From contig NZ_CP007481.1 in the NCBI RefSeq assembly GCF_000632985.1, forward strand, positions 186,001-250,000: 64,000 bases of DNA. Reading direction: 5' to 3'. The notes beneath the pieces are model-generated. The model had not been told where the DNA came from, searched no databases, and saw only the letters and a program-made list of their open reading frames with translations. Below, in pieces: positions 36,277 through 45,719 of this stretch; the first letter of the stretch is position 1; the number at the start of each line of letters is the position of its first letter. The position numbers were made by a program, and so were the translations under genes. Source of the DNA: Neorickettsia helminthoeca str. Oregon. Lineage in GTDB: Bacteria > Pseudomonadota > Alphaproteobacteria > Rickettsiales > Anaplasmataceae.

Positions 36277-37302
36277 GTGAATCTTCGTGTAGCAGTTGTT
36301 GGCGCAACTGGCGTAATTGGTAAGGAGTTAGTCAAAATCCTTGTTGATAAGGGGTATAGAAAGGAAAATATCTCCTTTCTTGCTTCCAAAAATTCCGTTG
36401 GAACGCGGATTAGTTTTGGTGAAAATGAGTCGGTCATGATAAATGATGTGAATGAACATGATTTCTCCAAAGATAGAGTAGCCTTTTTTGTTGCAGGTTC
36501 GGGTATCTCTCGTAATCTTGGGAGATCTGTTGCTTCAATTGGATGTCTTGTGCTGGATGGTAGCTCCTGTTTTAGAATGGAAGAAGATGTTCCTCTGGTG
36601 ATCCCTGAAGTGAATCCCCATGTGCTCAATGAATTGCCGGGTAGTAATATAATCGCTAGTCCGAACTGCTCTACTACCCAGATGTTGGTCGCATTGAAGC
36701 CTCTTCATAGCTTAGCTAAGCTATCCAGAATATGGGTGAGTACTTATCAGTCTGTCTCGGGTGTGGGCGAGTCCGGAATGGATGAGTTATACGAAAATAC
36801 AAAAAGAAGGTTTGCGTTTACTCAGCAGGGATCCAATGTCTTTCCAAGAAATATAGAGTTCAACTGCATCCCTCAGATAGGTGAGTTCGATAAGTCTGGA
36901 TTTTCCGACGAAGAATTAAAGCTGATAAATGAGACACAAAAAATTTTAGAAGATAAATCCATAGAGGTGTTCCCTACTTGTGTTAGGGTTCCTGTTTTCG
37001 TTGGACACGCGGAGAGCATCACTGTTGAGTTAAAAGAGGACGTGTACGAAGAAGATGTGTACGAAATTCTCTCAGATGCCGAAGGTGTCGTGTTTTCTAG
37101 GAATCAGTACAAGTGTCAACCCGAAGTAGTCGGGTATGACGATGTTTTTGTTTCACGAATTAGATTTCATTCTCCACGAATGATTTCCATGTGGGTCGTT
37201 GCTGATAATTTGAGAAAGGGTGGTGCTCTCAACCTTGTTCAGATTCTAGATCTTCTTCCTAGAGGATCTGACCTGAACAATAGGAATGGTTCTGTATTAT
37301 AG
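36277..37302 (+). CDS. asd: Aspartate-semialdehyde dehydrogenase
   Basis: Reduces aspartyl phosphate to the semialdehyde, on the way to diaminopimelate, lysine and threonine. The nucleotide loop GATGVIGKELV, the catalytic cysteine in SPNCSTTQM, the STYQSVSGVGESGM block and the histidine in VGHAESITVEL are intact. The start is a GTG. In this organism the main use is likely meso-DAP for peptidoglycan, consistent with the DAP-type MurE here. Confidence 0.95.
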   Translation: MNLRVAVVGATGVIGKELVKILVDKGYRKENISFLASKNSVGTRISFGENESVMINDVNEHDFSKDRVAFFVAGSGISRNLGRSVASIGCLVLDGSSCFRMEEDVPLVIPEVNPHVLNELPGSNIIASPNCSTTQMLVALKPLHSLAKLSRIWVSTYQSVSGVGESGMDELYENTKRRFAFTQQGSNVFPRNIEFNCIPQIGEFDKSGFSDEELKLINETQKILEDKSIEVFPTCVRVPVFVGHAESITVELKEDVYEEDVYEILSDAEGVVFSRNQYKCQPEVVGYDDVFVSRIRFHSPRMISMWVVADNLRKGGALNLVQILDLLPRGSDLNNRNGSVL

Positions 37303-37331
37303 TACTACGGCTCCCGTATATGCGCCTGTAG

Positions 37332-38111
37332 TTACTCTAGCTCCAAGGGGAAAGTGCAGTCCACAGTCCCTCCTGATAAACGATCTTGAGGGGTAATGCT
37401 TTGTTGAATGTCCTCAAGCGTATTTTTACCAGGAATCCAAGCTTTTTCAGTTAAATTAGTCTTCTTTCCGGATTGATATCCTGGTGGCGCTATGCAATTT
37501 GATGGATCTATATTCTGCATCCTTTCCAGTTTGCATAGGTAAAATGAGAGGAACGGCATTCCGGCAAGTACACAAGTTATTGCAATAATTTCTGATATGT
37601 GTTGCTTTGCGGGGGTCATGTGATCACTCATCCAGTCGCAGAAGAAGGTGATACAAAGAACGATTAATCCTCCTATGTGTACTTTCACTATGAACGATAG
37701 CTCCTTGAAGGAAGGTAATTTGTCTGAAACCTGGAGGTTCTTCTGATATGTAATCATCCTTGGCACGTTAGTGCTTGCTAGATCAATCTTTGTATTCAGG
37801 TCAGAGTCCCTTTTTACTCCCTTGATGAGTAATTTTGATAACCCAAAAGTAAAATGCAGTAACGTTATCAGGATTAAAGAGTCTTTTATGAAACTGAAGA
37901 TTCCATATTCACAATCATTGCCTCTGATAAGTTTTGCATTTACTGCACCACAGTAATACACTACTGTTGCTACTTGCATTAGTATCAGTAGCAATGCGAT
38001 TCCATTACTAATATTGCGTACTGCTAGTAGTGCTCTCCTTCTTTCTTCGCGATCTAAATCCGTGATAGGGGCAAATCTCAGAAGAAGAAGTCTATCTGCG
38101 TTTAGTTTCAT
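37332..38111 (-). CDS. Unknown membrane protein with four predicted helices
   Basis: A 259-residue protein not matched to any family. A basic N-terminal segment (DREERRRALLAVR) precedes a helix pair (GIALLLILMQVATVVYYCGAV; LILITLLHFTFGLSKLLI). A hydrophilic loop of about 45 residues follows, then a second pair (VKVHIGGLIVLCITFFC; IIAITCVLAGMPFLSFYL), and a soluble C-terminal tail of about 60 residues. The frame continues upstream to a TTG at 38183, but that codon overlaps a TATAAT, so the ATG at 38111 is preferred. It is convergent with asd. It may be genus-specific. Confidence 0.65.
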   Translation of the reverse strand: MKLNADRLLLLRFAPITDLDREERRRALLAVRNISNGIALLLILMQVATVVYYCGAVNAKLIRGNDCEYGIFSFIKDSLILITLLHFTFGLSKLLIKGVKRDSDLNTKIDLASTNVPRMITYQKNLQVSDKLPSFKELSFIVKVHIGGLIVLCITFFCDWMSDHMTPAKQHISEIIAITCVLAGMPFLSFYLCKLERMQNIDPSNCIAPPGYQSGKKTNLTEKAWIPGKNTLEDIQQSITPQDRLSGGTVDCTFPLELE

Positions 38112-38270
38112 TGATCTCGCAAGAATGAGGAAAAATTTAGAATATTCAAAGTTCCAATACCGAGCGCTAGGAATGATCTCCAATTATAAGGCAGATACTT
38201 TTATTTCTGAGTAAATATCCCGAGTAGTTCATAAAATCTAAATTCTAGGAGTTGATCTAGGAAGAATTCC

Positions 38271-39047
38271 TTAAGATTGTGTGTAGAATTTAAACATTGC
38301 TATAGCAGCAGCACTAGAAACATTAATACTATCAAAACTTTCACAAGCATGCATTGGGATAGCGAGTACCTGATCACATCTGGATTTGAGTATTGGGGAT
38401 ACACCTTTCCCTTCTGATCCAAGGATAAATACTGTTTTATCAGGTAATACCTCATTAGTGATCTTGGATTGTGTATCTCCATCCAATGCGTAACAGAAGT
38501 AGCCACTATCTTGTAGGGTCTTTATTGCATTTCCGAGATTACTGACACTGCATATGGGAATACTTTCGAATGCACCGCTGGCAGCTTTTGCAATGATTGA
38601 AGTTTCATCCGGTGAATGTCTTTCTCTCATAATGAGGAAATCTACACCAAATGCCTTGCTCGATCTTATTATATTCCCAACATTGAATGGATCAGTGATG
38701 TTATCCAATATGATCACCAACGAACGCTTCCTTGTTACGTGAAGAACTTCCTTTAAATCAGGTTGGGTGAGTTTTTCAGCGACTACTGCAATTCCTTGAT
38801 GTAGCGCATCTTTGCCGCAGATTTTTGCGATGCGGCGATTATCGCAAAATGAAATATTCTTCATTGCGGATGGATTCAATAGTTGACAGTATTCTTTTCT
38901 TCTTTCTGTTGAGATGAAAAGTGAAAATATACGTCTATTAGGGTTATTCGCTGCTGCAATTGCTGCATGTTTTCCGAATATTACGATTCTTTCCTGTTGC
39001 ACTTGTTCGTTAGAGTGTTTAGAATTGACAACGACTGATTGTAGCAA
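38271..39047 (-). CDS. rlmB: TrmH/SpoU-family rRNA 2'-O-methyltransferase (RlmB-like)
   Basis: A SPOUT methyltransferase, probably for a 2'-O-methylguanosine in 23S rRNA. A short N-terminal substrate domain (IVIFGKHAAIAAANNP) precedes the knotted SAM domain with ILDNITDPFNVGNIIRSS, ILGSEGKGVSP, and the closing IPM and SINVSSAAAIAMF segments. The start is a TTG at 39047. A GTG at 39002 would give a more usual N-terminus. Which rRNA base or tRNA is modified cannot be settled from sequence. Confidence 0.85.
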   Translation of the reverse strand: MLQSVVVNSKHSNEQVQQERIVIFGKHAAIAAANNPNRRIFSLFISTERRKEYCQLLNPSAMKNISFCDNRRIAKICGKDALHQGIAVVAEKLTQPDLKEVLHVTRKRSLVIILDNITDPFNVGNIIRSSKAFGVDFLIMRERHSPDETSIIAKAASGAFESIPICSVSNLGNAIKTLQDSGYFCYALDGDTQSKITNEVLPDKTVFILGSEGKGVSPILKSRCDQVLAIPMHACESFDSINVSSAAAIAMFKFYTQS

Positions 39048-39077
39048 GAAAAGTTTTCGCGTAACAGTTTTTTATTG

Positions 39078-39160
39078 GGAGGGATGGCTGAGTGGTCAAA
39101 AGCAGCAGACTGTAAATCTGCCGACGTGAGTCTACGTAGGTTCAAATCCTTCTCCCTCCA
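39078..39160 (+). tRNA. tRNA-Tyr (anticodon GTA)
   Basis: A class II tRNA with a long variable arm. The acceptor stem is GGAGGGA/TCCCTCC, the anticodon loop is CTGTAAA giving GTA, and the T loop is TTCAAAT. CCA is not encoded. It opens the tRNA pair that precedes the ribosomal protein cluster. Confidence 0.95.
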
Positions 39161-39170
39161 GTAGTTTTGT

Positions 39171-39241
39171 GCGGGTGTAATTCAATGGTAGAATATCAGC
39201 CTTCCAAGCTGGTTGTGTGGGTTCGATTCCCATCATCCGCT
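39171..39241 (+). tRNA. tRNA-Gly (anticodon TCC)
   Basis: The acceptor stem is GCGGGTG/CATCCGC, the anticodon loop is CTTCCAA giving TCC, and the discriminator is T as usual for bacterial tRNA-Gly. CCA is not encoded. It lies 10 bases after tRNA-Tyr and 90 bases before rpsJ. Confidence 0.96.
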
Positions 39242-39331
39242 CTTCATTCCTGTTTTTTGTTGGGTCTGTTTTATCGTTTTAGAGGCTTTTGGCTCTTCCA
39301 ATTGTTGCGGTTTTGGGTAGAATGTATTTGT

Positions 39332-39643
39332 ATGAAGAAAATTAGGATAAAACTCAGGTCGTTCGATAGCGGTATCCTGCATCGCTCGGCTAAGGAAATT
39401 GTCATGGCAGCCAAGCGCAATGGAGCGTTGGTTTCAGGGCCGATACCTTTGCCTACTAGGATGAGTCGCTACACAGTGAATAGGTCTCCTCACGTCGATA
39501 AGAAATCCCGTGAGCAGTTTCAGCTTGGTGTGTATAAATGTCTACTGGAACTTTCTAGTTTCAATGCTCACCTTCTGAGTACTTTCACTAATTTCCAATT
39601 GCCTGCTGGTGTCGATGTGAGTGTTGAGGTCAGGGATGAGTAG
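39332..39643 (+). CDS. rpsJ: 30S ribosomal protein S10
   Basis: A 103-residue protein of the 30S head that also serves as NusE in antitermination. KIRIKLRSFD, SGPIPLPTRMSRYTVNRSPHVDKKSREQF are read in order. The frame extends upstream through tRNA-Gly, but the ATG at 39332 (MKKIRIKLRSFD) is the family start. It is the first gene of the S10-spc-alpha cluster and overlaps rplC by 8 bases. Confidence 0.97.
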   Translation: MKKIRIKLRSFDSGILHRSAKEIVMAAKRNGALVSGPIPLPTRMSRYTVNRSPHVDKKSREQFQLGVYKCLLELSSFNAHLLSTFTNFQLPAGVDVSVEVRDE

Positions 39644-40268
39644 GGTTGGTTTGTTATTGAAAAAAGTAGGCTGCACTTCCGTATATGACGATAAGTGTGC
39701 CGTTGTTCCGATTACCCTTTTGAAGTTGGAGGAGAATGTTGTTCTTTCGAATGAGGATAAAGGGGATTCCGTGGTTGTGAAGCTTTCCTTTGGTAGAAAG
39801 AAACTGAAGAAGCCACAAGCTGGGTATTTTAAGAAGCTTGGCCTCGATGGCGGTGGGAGGATAGTTGAATTTCGCACTTCGCGTAAATTCGCTCCGGAGC
39901 CGCTTAAGTCGCTTACCGTTGAGCATTTTCGTCCTGGCCAGTACGTAGATGTTGTAGGTACTAGTATAGGTAAGGGTTTCGCTGGGGTGATGAAGAGACA
40001 TAATTTTGCTGGACTCCGAGCTTCCCATGGTGTCTCGATTTCTCACAGGTCTGGTGGTTCTACCGGGCAGTGCCAGGATCCTGGGAAAGTTTTTAAGGGC
40101 AAAAAGATGGCTGGTCATATGGGTGCCGCGCGTGTTACCATTCAGAATCTGTTTGTGCAACTCGTGGATGTCGAAAGTGGCCTCATAGGGGTTCGTGGGA
40201 GCGTTCCCGGTTGTAAGAACTCCTATGTTTTATTGAAAGATGCTTTGAAGAAAGGTTTATTTGTGTGA
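39636..40268 (+). CDS. rplC: 50S ribosomal protein L3
   Basis: A 210-residue early 50S assembly protein near the peptidyl transferase centre. It has [21 protein letters not shown] and the loop [23 protein letters not shown]. The ATG at 39636 ([10 protein letters not shown]) overlaps the end of rpsJ and is preferred over an in-frame codon at 39621. Confidence 0.96.
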   Translation: MSRVGLLLKKVGCTSVYDDKCAVVPITLLKLEENVVLSNEDKGDSVVVKLSFGRKKLKKPQAGYFKKLGLDGGGRIVEFRTSRKFAPEPLKSLTVEHFRPGQYVDVVGTSIGKGFAGVMKRHNFAGLRASHGVSISHRSGGSTGQCQDPGKVFKGKKMAGHMGAARVTIQNLFVQLVDVESGLIGVRGSVPGCKNSYVLLKDALKKGLFV

Positions 40269-40912
40269 TGAGTAGCGTAGAAATAGGGGTGCTAGATTTT
40301 CAGACATCCGGCGTTTCAGAAACCGTGAAGGTGGGCTCTGCTCTTTTTGAGGCACCCTTTCGTCCTGATCTGATGAGTCAAGTGATAAATTGGCAGCTTG
40401 CTAAGAGGCGTGCCGGAACTCATAAGACCAAGGGTATCTCGGAGGTCAGTGGTACTACTAGGAAGCCGTACCGACAGAAGGGTACGGGAAGAGCTAGGCA
40501 GGGTAGTTTGCGTTCTCCTCAGTTTCGTACCGGGGGCGTGATATTTGGACCAGTCGTCAGGCAGCATGGCTTTTCTGTGAATAAAAAAGTAAGAAATCTT
40601 GCTCTGCGCTCGGCTCTGTCTCTGAGATTCTCTGAGGGTCGGCTGTTCGCTCTGAGGGATTCTAATTTTCCTGAGCCTAAGGCTTCAGAGTTGGCGCAGT
40701 GGGTCAGCGCTCATGCTGAGCTGGCACGTGGAAAGAAACTTTTAATAGTCATTGATCAAAGGAATGATGCGCTTCTCAGGGCTGCATCAAATCTTCATTG
40801 GGTCAAGGTTCTGTGGGCTTCCTCTGCTAATGTATATGATCTTGTTTTGTCGGATTTTGTGTTGCTTGAGAAAGCTTCTATCGATGTGTTGCTTGAGAGG
40901 TTATCGCAATGA
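40268..40912 (+). CDS. rplD: 50S ribosomal protein L4
   Basis: A 214-residue protein lining the exit tunnel. The tunnel loop [20 protein letters not shown] and the [10 protein letters not shown] block are clear. The ATG shares a base with the rplC stop (TGATG). In gammaproteobacteria L4 represses the S10 operon. No matching leader hairpin was recognised here. Confidence 0.96.
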   Translation: MSSVEIGVLDFQTSGVSETVKVGSALFEAPFRPDLMSQVINWQLAKRRAGTHKTKGISEVSGTTRKPYRQKGTGRARQGSLRSPQFRTGGVIFGPVVRQHGFSVNKKVRNLALRSALSLRFSEGRLFALRDSNFPEPKASELAQWVSAHAELARGKKLLIVIDQRNDALLRAASNLHWVKVLWASSANVYDLVLSDFVLLEKASIDVLLERLSQ

Positions 40913-41199
40913 AGTGTATTAGCAGCCCTATCGGGCCCTTTGTTCTAACTGAGAAGTCTTGTATATTGAAAGATTCTTTTGGAAAGATTTCATTCTTCGC
41001 TCCTGTCTCCGTAGATAAAAAGCAGATTCGGTCTGTTTTTGTGGAAAGGTTCAGGGAATTGAAGGTGCTTGCTATAAATTCTATTGTGGTTAAAGGCAAA
41101 TTCAAGCGTTTTAAGGGGAAATTTGGTAGACGCTCTGATAGGAAGAAGTTTGTTCTGACTGTTGAGGGTGGCGCTGGACTTGATTTGGATAAGTTATGA
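40909..41199 (+). CDS. rplW: 50S ribosomal protein L23
   Basis: A 96-residue protein at the tunnel exit, a docking site for trigger factor and [36 protein letters not shown] and [20 protein letters not shown] are in family order. The ATG overlaps the rplD stop by four bases. Confidence 0.94.
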   Translation: MKCISSPIGPFVLTEKSCILKDSFGKISFFAPVSVDKKQIRSVFVERFRELKVLAINSIVVKGKFKRFKGKFGRRSDRKKFVLTVEGGAGLDLDKL

Positions 41200-41206
41200 A
41201 GGAATT

Positions 41207-42049
41207 ATGGCAGTAAAAGATTTGAAACCTTTCAATTCGTCCTCTAGAGGAGCAGTGCTGATTGACTACTCTACCCTCTGGAAGGGCGCTCCCGAAAAGA
41301 GTTTGTTACTACCTAAAAAGTCTCATGCTGGTAGGAATAATGCGGGGCGTATTACTGTTCGACATAAAGGTGGAAGGCATAAAGTACGCTATCGCCTAGT
41401 GGATTTTAGGCGTTTGTCCGGGAGTAGTGCTTCGCCTTTTTCTAAAGCGATTGTAGAGCGCGTGGAGTATGATCCGAATAGAACGGCCTTCATTGCACTT
41501 ATAAGAGGCGTTGAGGATGGCGTACTTTCATATATCATAGCGCCTGAGAAAGTGAAAAAGGGTGATGTCATTTCAGCTGGCTTGCAGGATGATGTGTCAC
41601 CTGGTTCCTGTATGAAGTTGGAAAAGGTGCCTTTGGGTGCTATGGTCCATAACATCGAACTTAAACCCGGCGCCGGTGGACAGATTGCTCGTTCTGCTGG
41701 TGTTTCCGCATGTGTCGTTGCACGCGATGGCAATTATACTCTCGTTACTCTCCCCTCCGGAGAAAAACGATTGATTCTCTCAGCTTGTCATGCTACGATT
41801 GGCGTCGTCTCAAATTCAGATAAAAAAAACGTAAAGTTGGGAAAAGCTGGGCGATCACGATGGCTAGGTATCAGGCCTTCCGTAAGGGGCGTCGCAATGA
41901 ACCCTGTAGATCATCCTCTCGGTGGAGGGTCTGGAAAAACATCTGGAGGTCGTCATCCTGTGAGTCCCTGGGGATTTCCTACCAAGGGCAAGAAAACTAG
42001 GAATCCTAACAAACTGAGCTCGAAGTTTATAAAATCAAAAAAGAGGTAA
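41207..42049 (+). CDS. rplB: 50S ribosomal protein L2
   Basis: A 280-residue core protein needed for subunit joining and peptidyl transfer. It has [19 protein letters not shown], the central [22 protein letters not shown], and the conserved loop [20 protein letters not shown] with the functional histidine. The frame opens upstream, but the ATG at 41207 (MAVKDLKPF) is correct by family. Confidence 0.97.
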   Translation: MAVKDLKPFNSSSRGAVLIDYSTLWKGAPEKSLLLPKKSHAGRNNAGRITVRHKGGRHKVRYRLVDFRRLSGSSASPFSKAIVERVEYDPNRTAFIALIRGVEDGVLSYIIAPEKVKKGDVISAGLQDDVSPGSCMKLEKVPLGAMVHNIELKPGAGGQIARSAGVSACVVARDGNYTLVTLPSGEKRLILSACHATIGVVSNSDKKNVKLGKAGRSRWLGIRPSVRGVAMNPVDHPLGGGSGKTSGGRHPVSPWGFPTKGKKTRNPNKLSSKFIKSKKR

Positions 42050-42058
42050 TGTATCTTT

Positions 42059-42334
42059 ATGCCTAGATCTGTTTGGAAAGGTCCGTTTTGTGATAATTAT
42101 GTTATTAAACTTGCCAGGAGAGCTAAGGGTAATCCACATGCTATGATCAAGATAAGATCTAGGCGCTCGGTCATTCTTCCTGCTTTCGTCGGATGTACAT
42201 TCGGTGTCTATAATGGAAAGGCTTTTGTGCCAGTTAAGGTTAATGAAAATATGGTGGGCCACAAATTCGGTGAGTTTTCCCCAACCAGAACATTTAACGG
42301 TCACAGCGGCGATAAAAAGGTTGGTAAAAAATGA
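42059..42334 (+). CDS. rpsS: 30S ribosomal protein S19
   Basis: A 91-residue 30S head protein. [24 protein letters not shown]-like (here [20 protein letters not shown]) and [21 protein letters not shown] are typical. The last codons overlap the rplV ATG by four bases. Confidence 0.96.
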   Translation: MPRSVWKGPFCDNYVIKLARRAKGNPHAMIKIRSRRSVILPAFVGCTFGVYNGKAFVPVKVNENMVGHKFGEFSPTRTFNGHSGDKKVGKK

Positions 42335-42672
42335 GGGCTACGTACAAAAATATAAAGTCTAGCGTGCAAAAGATAAACTTAGTCGCTGATTTGATTCGCG
42401 GGAAAAGTGTCAGTCTTGCGAGATCTAGACTCTTGTTTTCGAAAAAGGTTGCTGCGAGAGCAATTTCTAAGGTGCTCATGTCGTCCGTCTCAAATGCACA
42501 GAACAATTTTAGCGTCGATCCAGATGTATTGTATATTAAAGAGATTTCTGTTGGTAAAGGGATGTCTCTAAAGAGATTTTCGGCTAGAGCCAGAGGTAGG
42601 TCTGCTTCTGTGAGAAAGCATTATTCGAACGTATCTATATTGCTGGGAGTTTTGGATGGGTCAAAAGGTTAA
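42331..42672 (+). CDS. rplV: 50S ribosomal protein L22
   Basis: A 113-residue protein with a long hairpin in the exit tunnel. [17 protein letters not shown] and the terminal [21 protein letters not shown] are conserved. The rpsC start lies 17 bases inside its 3' end. Confidence 0.94.
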   Translation: MRATYKNIKSSVQKINLVADLIRGKSVSLARSRLLFSKKVAARAISKVLMSSVSNAQNNFSVDPDVLYIKEISVGKGMSLKRFSARARGRSASVRKHYSNVSILLGVLDGSKG

Positions 42673-43291
42673 TCCAGTCGGATTTCGTCTGTGTGTTCAT
42701 GATCTGCATGATTCGGTTTGGTATGCTAAGTCTTCCGATTATGCGAAGACTGTCGCTGAGGATTGTGCGATCACCAGGTATTTCAGTACTGAATTTGCAC
42801 ATGTCGGTGTGTCTAGAGTGCTGATTAAAAGGAAGGGGTCGGTATGTGATGTGACTCTTCATTGTGCAAAGCCTGGTTTGATGATCGGCAAGAAGGGCGC
42901 GGATCTCGAGATATTAAAATCCAAGCTAGCTAAGAAATTTGGGTTTGTACCTAATTTGAATGTAGTCGAAGTCAAGAAGCCTAATAGCAGTGCTGTGTTG
43001 ATCGCAAAAAATATTGCTTTCCAGTTAGAGAAACGTTCTTCGTTCAGGAGGGTTATAAAGAAAGCAATTGCTACTGTAATGAGGGAAAGCGATGTGAGAG
43101 GTATAAAGGTTGCTTGTTCCGGCAGGCTTTCAGGCGCTGAGATTGCTAGAACTGAAGTTTTTAAGGAGGGCTCTGTTCCTCTGCACACTTTGCGCGCCGA
43201 TATTGATTACTGGATTGCTGAAGCTAATACTAGTTATGGCGTAATCGGTGTCAAGGTGTGGATCTACAGAGGCGATGTGTTTAGAGTGTAG
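42656..43291 (+). CDS. rpsC: 30S ribosomal protein S3
   Basis: A 211-residue 30S protein at the mRNA entry. [12 protein letters not shown] at the start, the KH-domain GXXG loop IGKKGADLE, GIKVACSGRLSGAEIARTE and the GVIGVKVWIYRGDV end are intact. Its ATG overlaps rplV by 17 bases. Confidence 0.97.
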   Translation: MGQKVNPVGFRLCVHDLHDSVWYAKSSDYAKTVAEDCAITRYFSTEFAHVGVSRVLIKRKGSVCDVTLHCAKPGLMIGKKGADLEILKSKLAKKFGFVPNLNVVEVKKPNSSAVLIAKNIAFQLEKRSSFRRVIKKAIATVMRESDVRGIKVACSGRLSGAEIARTEVFKEGSVPLHTLRADIDYWIAEANTSYGVIGVKVWIYRGDVFRV

Positions 43292-43306
43292 GGTTGTTGA
43301 TCTAAG

Positions 43307-43726
43307 ATGTTTGCACCAAAGAAAGTAAAGCATAAAAAATTCAGGAAAGTGAGATTCTCACCGGCTAGTTCTAGAGGTTCCGGGCTTGCGTTTGGTGATT
43401 TCGGGTTGAAGGCTGTGGGTAGTGCTCGGTTAAACGGTAAGCAGATTGAGTCAGCGCGGCGCGTCATCACGAGGATTATATCTAGGGCTGGAAAATTGTG
43501 GATTAATGTCTTTCCTGGTATACCGCTCACTAGAAAGCCTACAGATGTTCGGATGGGTGGTGGTAAGGGATCGGTTGATTCCTATATTTTTCCAGTTTCA
43601 CCTGGAAGAGTGCTCTTCGAGTTGAGTGGCGTCGACAAGACTGTGGCTAGGCTTGCTTTGTGTAAGGCGTCTGCTAAGCTTCCATTTTCTACTAAGTTTA
43701 TCGAGAGAGCGGTGGTTGATTTATGA
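43307..43726 (+). CDS. rplP: 50S ribosomal protein L16
   Basis: A 139-residue protein near the A-site tRNA elbow. MFAPKKVKHKKFRKVR, ESARRVITR, GKLWINVFPGIPLTRKPTDV and RMGGGKGSVDSYIFPV are conserved. It overlaps rpmC by four bases. Confidence 0.96.
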   Translation: MFAPKKVKHKKFRKVRFSPASSRGSGLAFGDFGLKAVGSARLNGKQIESARRVITRIISRAGKLWINVFPGIPLTRKPTDVRMGGGKGSVDSYIFPVSPGRVLFELSGVDKTVARLALCKASAKLPFSTKFIERAVVDL

Positions 43727-43914
43727 AAATAGCTGATCTTAGAAATATGTCAGTCGCTGAATTGCGTGGCTTGCTCTCCTCTATGAGGTCTGAGTTGTTT
43801 AATTTGAGTCTCAAGCCGCGAGGCCTTTCTGGTAATGCAAGAAGTTCCAGAAGGTATATTCGCAGGGGTGTAGCTCGGATATTGACGTGTTTAAAGGAAA
43901 ATAAAAGAGGTTGA
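43723..43914 (+). CDS. rpmC: 50S ribosomal protein L29
   Basis: A 63-residue helical protein near the tunnel exit. DLRNMSVAELRGLLSSMRSELFNL and the arginine-rich second helix RRYIRRGVARILTCLKE match the family. Confidence 0.92.
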   Translation: MKIADLRNMSVAELRGLLSSMRSELFNLSLKPRGLSGNARSSRRYIRRGVARILTCLKENKRG

Positions 43915-43915
43915 T

Positions 43916-44140
43916 GTGTCTGCGTTAGTATTAGAGGGAGTTGTTGTTAAAGCATCCCCGGATAAGACAGTTAAGGTGGAAGTAACTCGCAAAGTCTTGC
44001 ATCCTAGGTATAGAAAGGTGTTGCGTTTATCAAAATCCTACCTTGCCCATGATGCGTCAGGGTCTGTTGGAGTCGGTCAGACCGTTAGGATTCGTTCGGT
44101 TAGTCCAATCTCCGCTAGGAAGGTGTGGTTGGTGGTTTGA
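43916..44140 (+). CDS. rpsQ: 30S ribosomal protein S17
   Basis: A 74-residue OB-fold protein that binds 16S rRNA early. LEGVVVKASPDKTVKVEVTRKVLHP, AHDASGSVGVGQTVRI and the closing ISARKVWLVV fit the family. It begins with a GTG one base after the rpmC stop codon. It is slightly shorter than the E. coli protein (84). Confidence 0.93.
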   Translation: MSALVLEGVVVKASPDKTVKVEVTRKVLHPRYRKVLRLSKSYLAHDASGSVGVGQTVRIRSVSPISARKVWLVV

Positions 44141-44156
44141 TTAGGTGTCTTGCTTT

Positions 44157-44516
44157 ATGATAAAAAAAGAAACTATATTGGATGTGGCTGATAATTCGGG
44201 TGCCAAAAAGGTGCTGTGTATTGGTATCTCTGGATCGCGGAGAACAGCTTCTATAGGTGATGTAATCGTCGTTTCTGTGAAGAAATGTGCCCCTTCAGGT
44301 AAGGTGTCAGCAGGTTCCATATATAGAGCAGTCGTGGTGCGTGTCAAAAAGAGACTTCCTTCCAGTGTTGTCGTATTCAGTGATAATGCGGTTGTTCTAC
44401 TGAATCAGCAGAATGAAATGATTGGAACTAGGGTCTTCGGACCTACTGATAGTCTGCTGAGAAAAAATAGAGGTTTTGCAAAAATCTCTTCTTTATCTCA
44501 GGAGGTCTTTCAATGA
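44157..44516 (+). CDS. rplN: 50S ribosomal protein L14
   Basis: A 119-residue protein at the subunit interface. ETILDVADNSGAKKVLCIG, VVVSVKKCAPSGKVSAG, RAVVVRVKK and NEMIGTRVFGP are conserved. An in-frame GTG at 44145 exists, but the ATG at 44157 (MIKKETILDV) aligns with the family start. Confidence 0.95.
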   Translation: MIKKETILDVADNSGAKKVLCIGISGSRRTASIGDVIVVSVKKCAPSGKVSAGSIYRAVVVRVKKRLPSSVVVFSDNAVVLLNQQNEMIGTRVFGPTDSLLRKNRGFAKISSLSQEVFQ

Positions 44517-44824
44517 GAAGAATTGTAACTGGCGACCAAGTCAAGATCATTTCTGGTAGTGAAACTGGAAAGTCGGGTGTCGTCCAAAAGGTGATTACTT
44601 CTTCCTCCGCGGGCGTATTGAAACAATATGTAATTGTGTCTGGGATCAATCTCCGCAGGTTTGTGAAAAAAAGTCAAGCCGGTAAAAGATTCGAAACCAA
44701 AGCCTGCCCAATTTCTGCTTCAAATGTTGCGCTTGTTTCCGGTGCAGTGTTTTCCAAAGTCGGTTTTAAGCTTAAAGACGGAGTAAAAAGGCGATTTCTC
44801 AAGAAGACTGGTGAGTTTGTATAG
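44513..44824 (+). CDS. rplX: 50S ribosomal protein L24
   Basis: A 103-residue 50S assembly initiator. The KOW motif TGDQVKIISGSETGKSGVVQKV is followed by IVSGINLRRFVKKS and the C-terminal KVGFKLKDGVKRRFLKKTGE. It overlaps rplN by four bases. Confidence 0.94.
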   Translation: MRRIVTGDQVKIISGSETGKSGVVQKVITSSSAGVLKQYVIVSGINLRRFVKKSQAGKRFETKACPISASNVALVSGAVFSKVGFKLKDGVKRRFLKKTGEFV

Positions 44825-44839
44825 TTAGGTGTAATATAG

Positions 44840-45373
44840 ATGCTCGAGGATGAATATCAAAAATTTATCTCAGATAAGATAATGAAGGCTGTCGGTGCGA
44901 CTTCTATTATGAAGGCTCCACGACTTGAGAAAGTCTGTCTTAGCGTTGGTTTGGGTGCTGCGAGTTCTGATGATAAGCTCTTAAAGTCAGCTGTGGATGA
45001 CCTGTCTTTGATAGCGGGTCAAAGGGCGGTTGTTACCGTTGCTAAGAAGTCGATTTCGTCATTTAAGTTGCGTAAAGGCTTCCCGGTAGGATGTAGAGTG
45101 ACCCTCCGCAAAAGGAATATGCTGGATTTTATAAATCGTCTTTTGTATGTCGCTCTCCCAGATCAGAAAGATTTCACGGGGTTTACTATGCAGAATTTTG
45201 ACGGGCGTGGCAATATGGCTTTCGGTATGAAGGAGCATATAGTTTTCCCTGAGATAGATTTCGATAAAGCCTATCGCGTTATAGGAATGAATGTTGTGGT
45301 CGTTACAACTGCTCCTACTGATGCTCTTGCGCGTGTGTTATTGTCCTGTTACGGGTTTCCTTTTCGTGATTAG
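44840..45373 (+). CDS. rplE: 50S ribosomal protein L5
   Basis: A 177-residue protein of the central protuberance that contacts 5S rRNA. SIMKAPRLEKVCLSVGLG, AKKSISSFKLRKGFPVGCRVTLR, the FTGFTMQNFDGRGNMAFGMKE-type central block and the IGMNVVVVTTA strand are clear. Confidence 0.95.
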   Translation: MLEDEYQKFISDKIMKAVGATSIMKAPRLEKVCLSVGLGAASSDDKLLKSAVDDLSLIAGQRAVVTVAKKSISSFKLRKGFPVGCRVTLRKRNMLDFINRLLYVALPDQKDFTGFTMQNFDGRGNMAFGMKEHIVFPEIDFDKAYRVIGMNVVVVTTAPTDALARVLLSCYGFPFRD

Positions 45374-45395
45374 CAGTTAAGTTTATGGTGTTTTT

Positions 45396-45701
45396 ATGGC
45401 AAAAAAGTCGTTGGTAGTAAAAGATGCGAGACGGAGAGAATTATCTCTTCGATTGAGGGAGAAAAGACAGAGTATACGTAAAATGCGCAACGACAAGAGT
45501 ATTTCTTTGAAGGAGAGAATTTCTTTTCAGGCGCGCCTTAATTCTCTTCCTCGTGACACTTCTCCTGTTAGAAGTAAGAATAGGTGTGCTATTACTGGAA
45601 GACCAAGAGGTTATTATCGTAAGTTCGGTATCTCAAGGATACAACTTCGAGTGTTAGCTAATTGGGGCAGATTGCCTGGTGTCGTCAAGTCTAGTTGGTG
45701 A
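45396..45701 (+). CDS. rpsN: 30S ribosomal protein S14
   Basis: A 101-residue, zinc-free form of S14. The N-terminal [16 protein letters not shown] and the conserved [19 protein letters not shown] (here [17 protein letters not shown]) end in [10 protein letters not shown]. No CxxC zinc pairs are present. Confidence 0.95.
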   Translation: MAKKSLVVKDARRRELSLRLREKRQSIRKMRNDKSISLKERISFQARLNSLPRDTSPVRSKNRCAITGRPRGYYRKFGISRIQLRVLANWGRLPGVVKSSW

Positions 45702-45719
45702 TTTTTGGAGAATTTTAGG

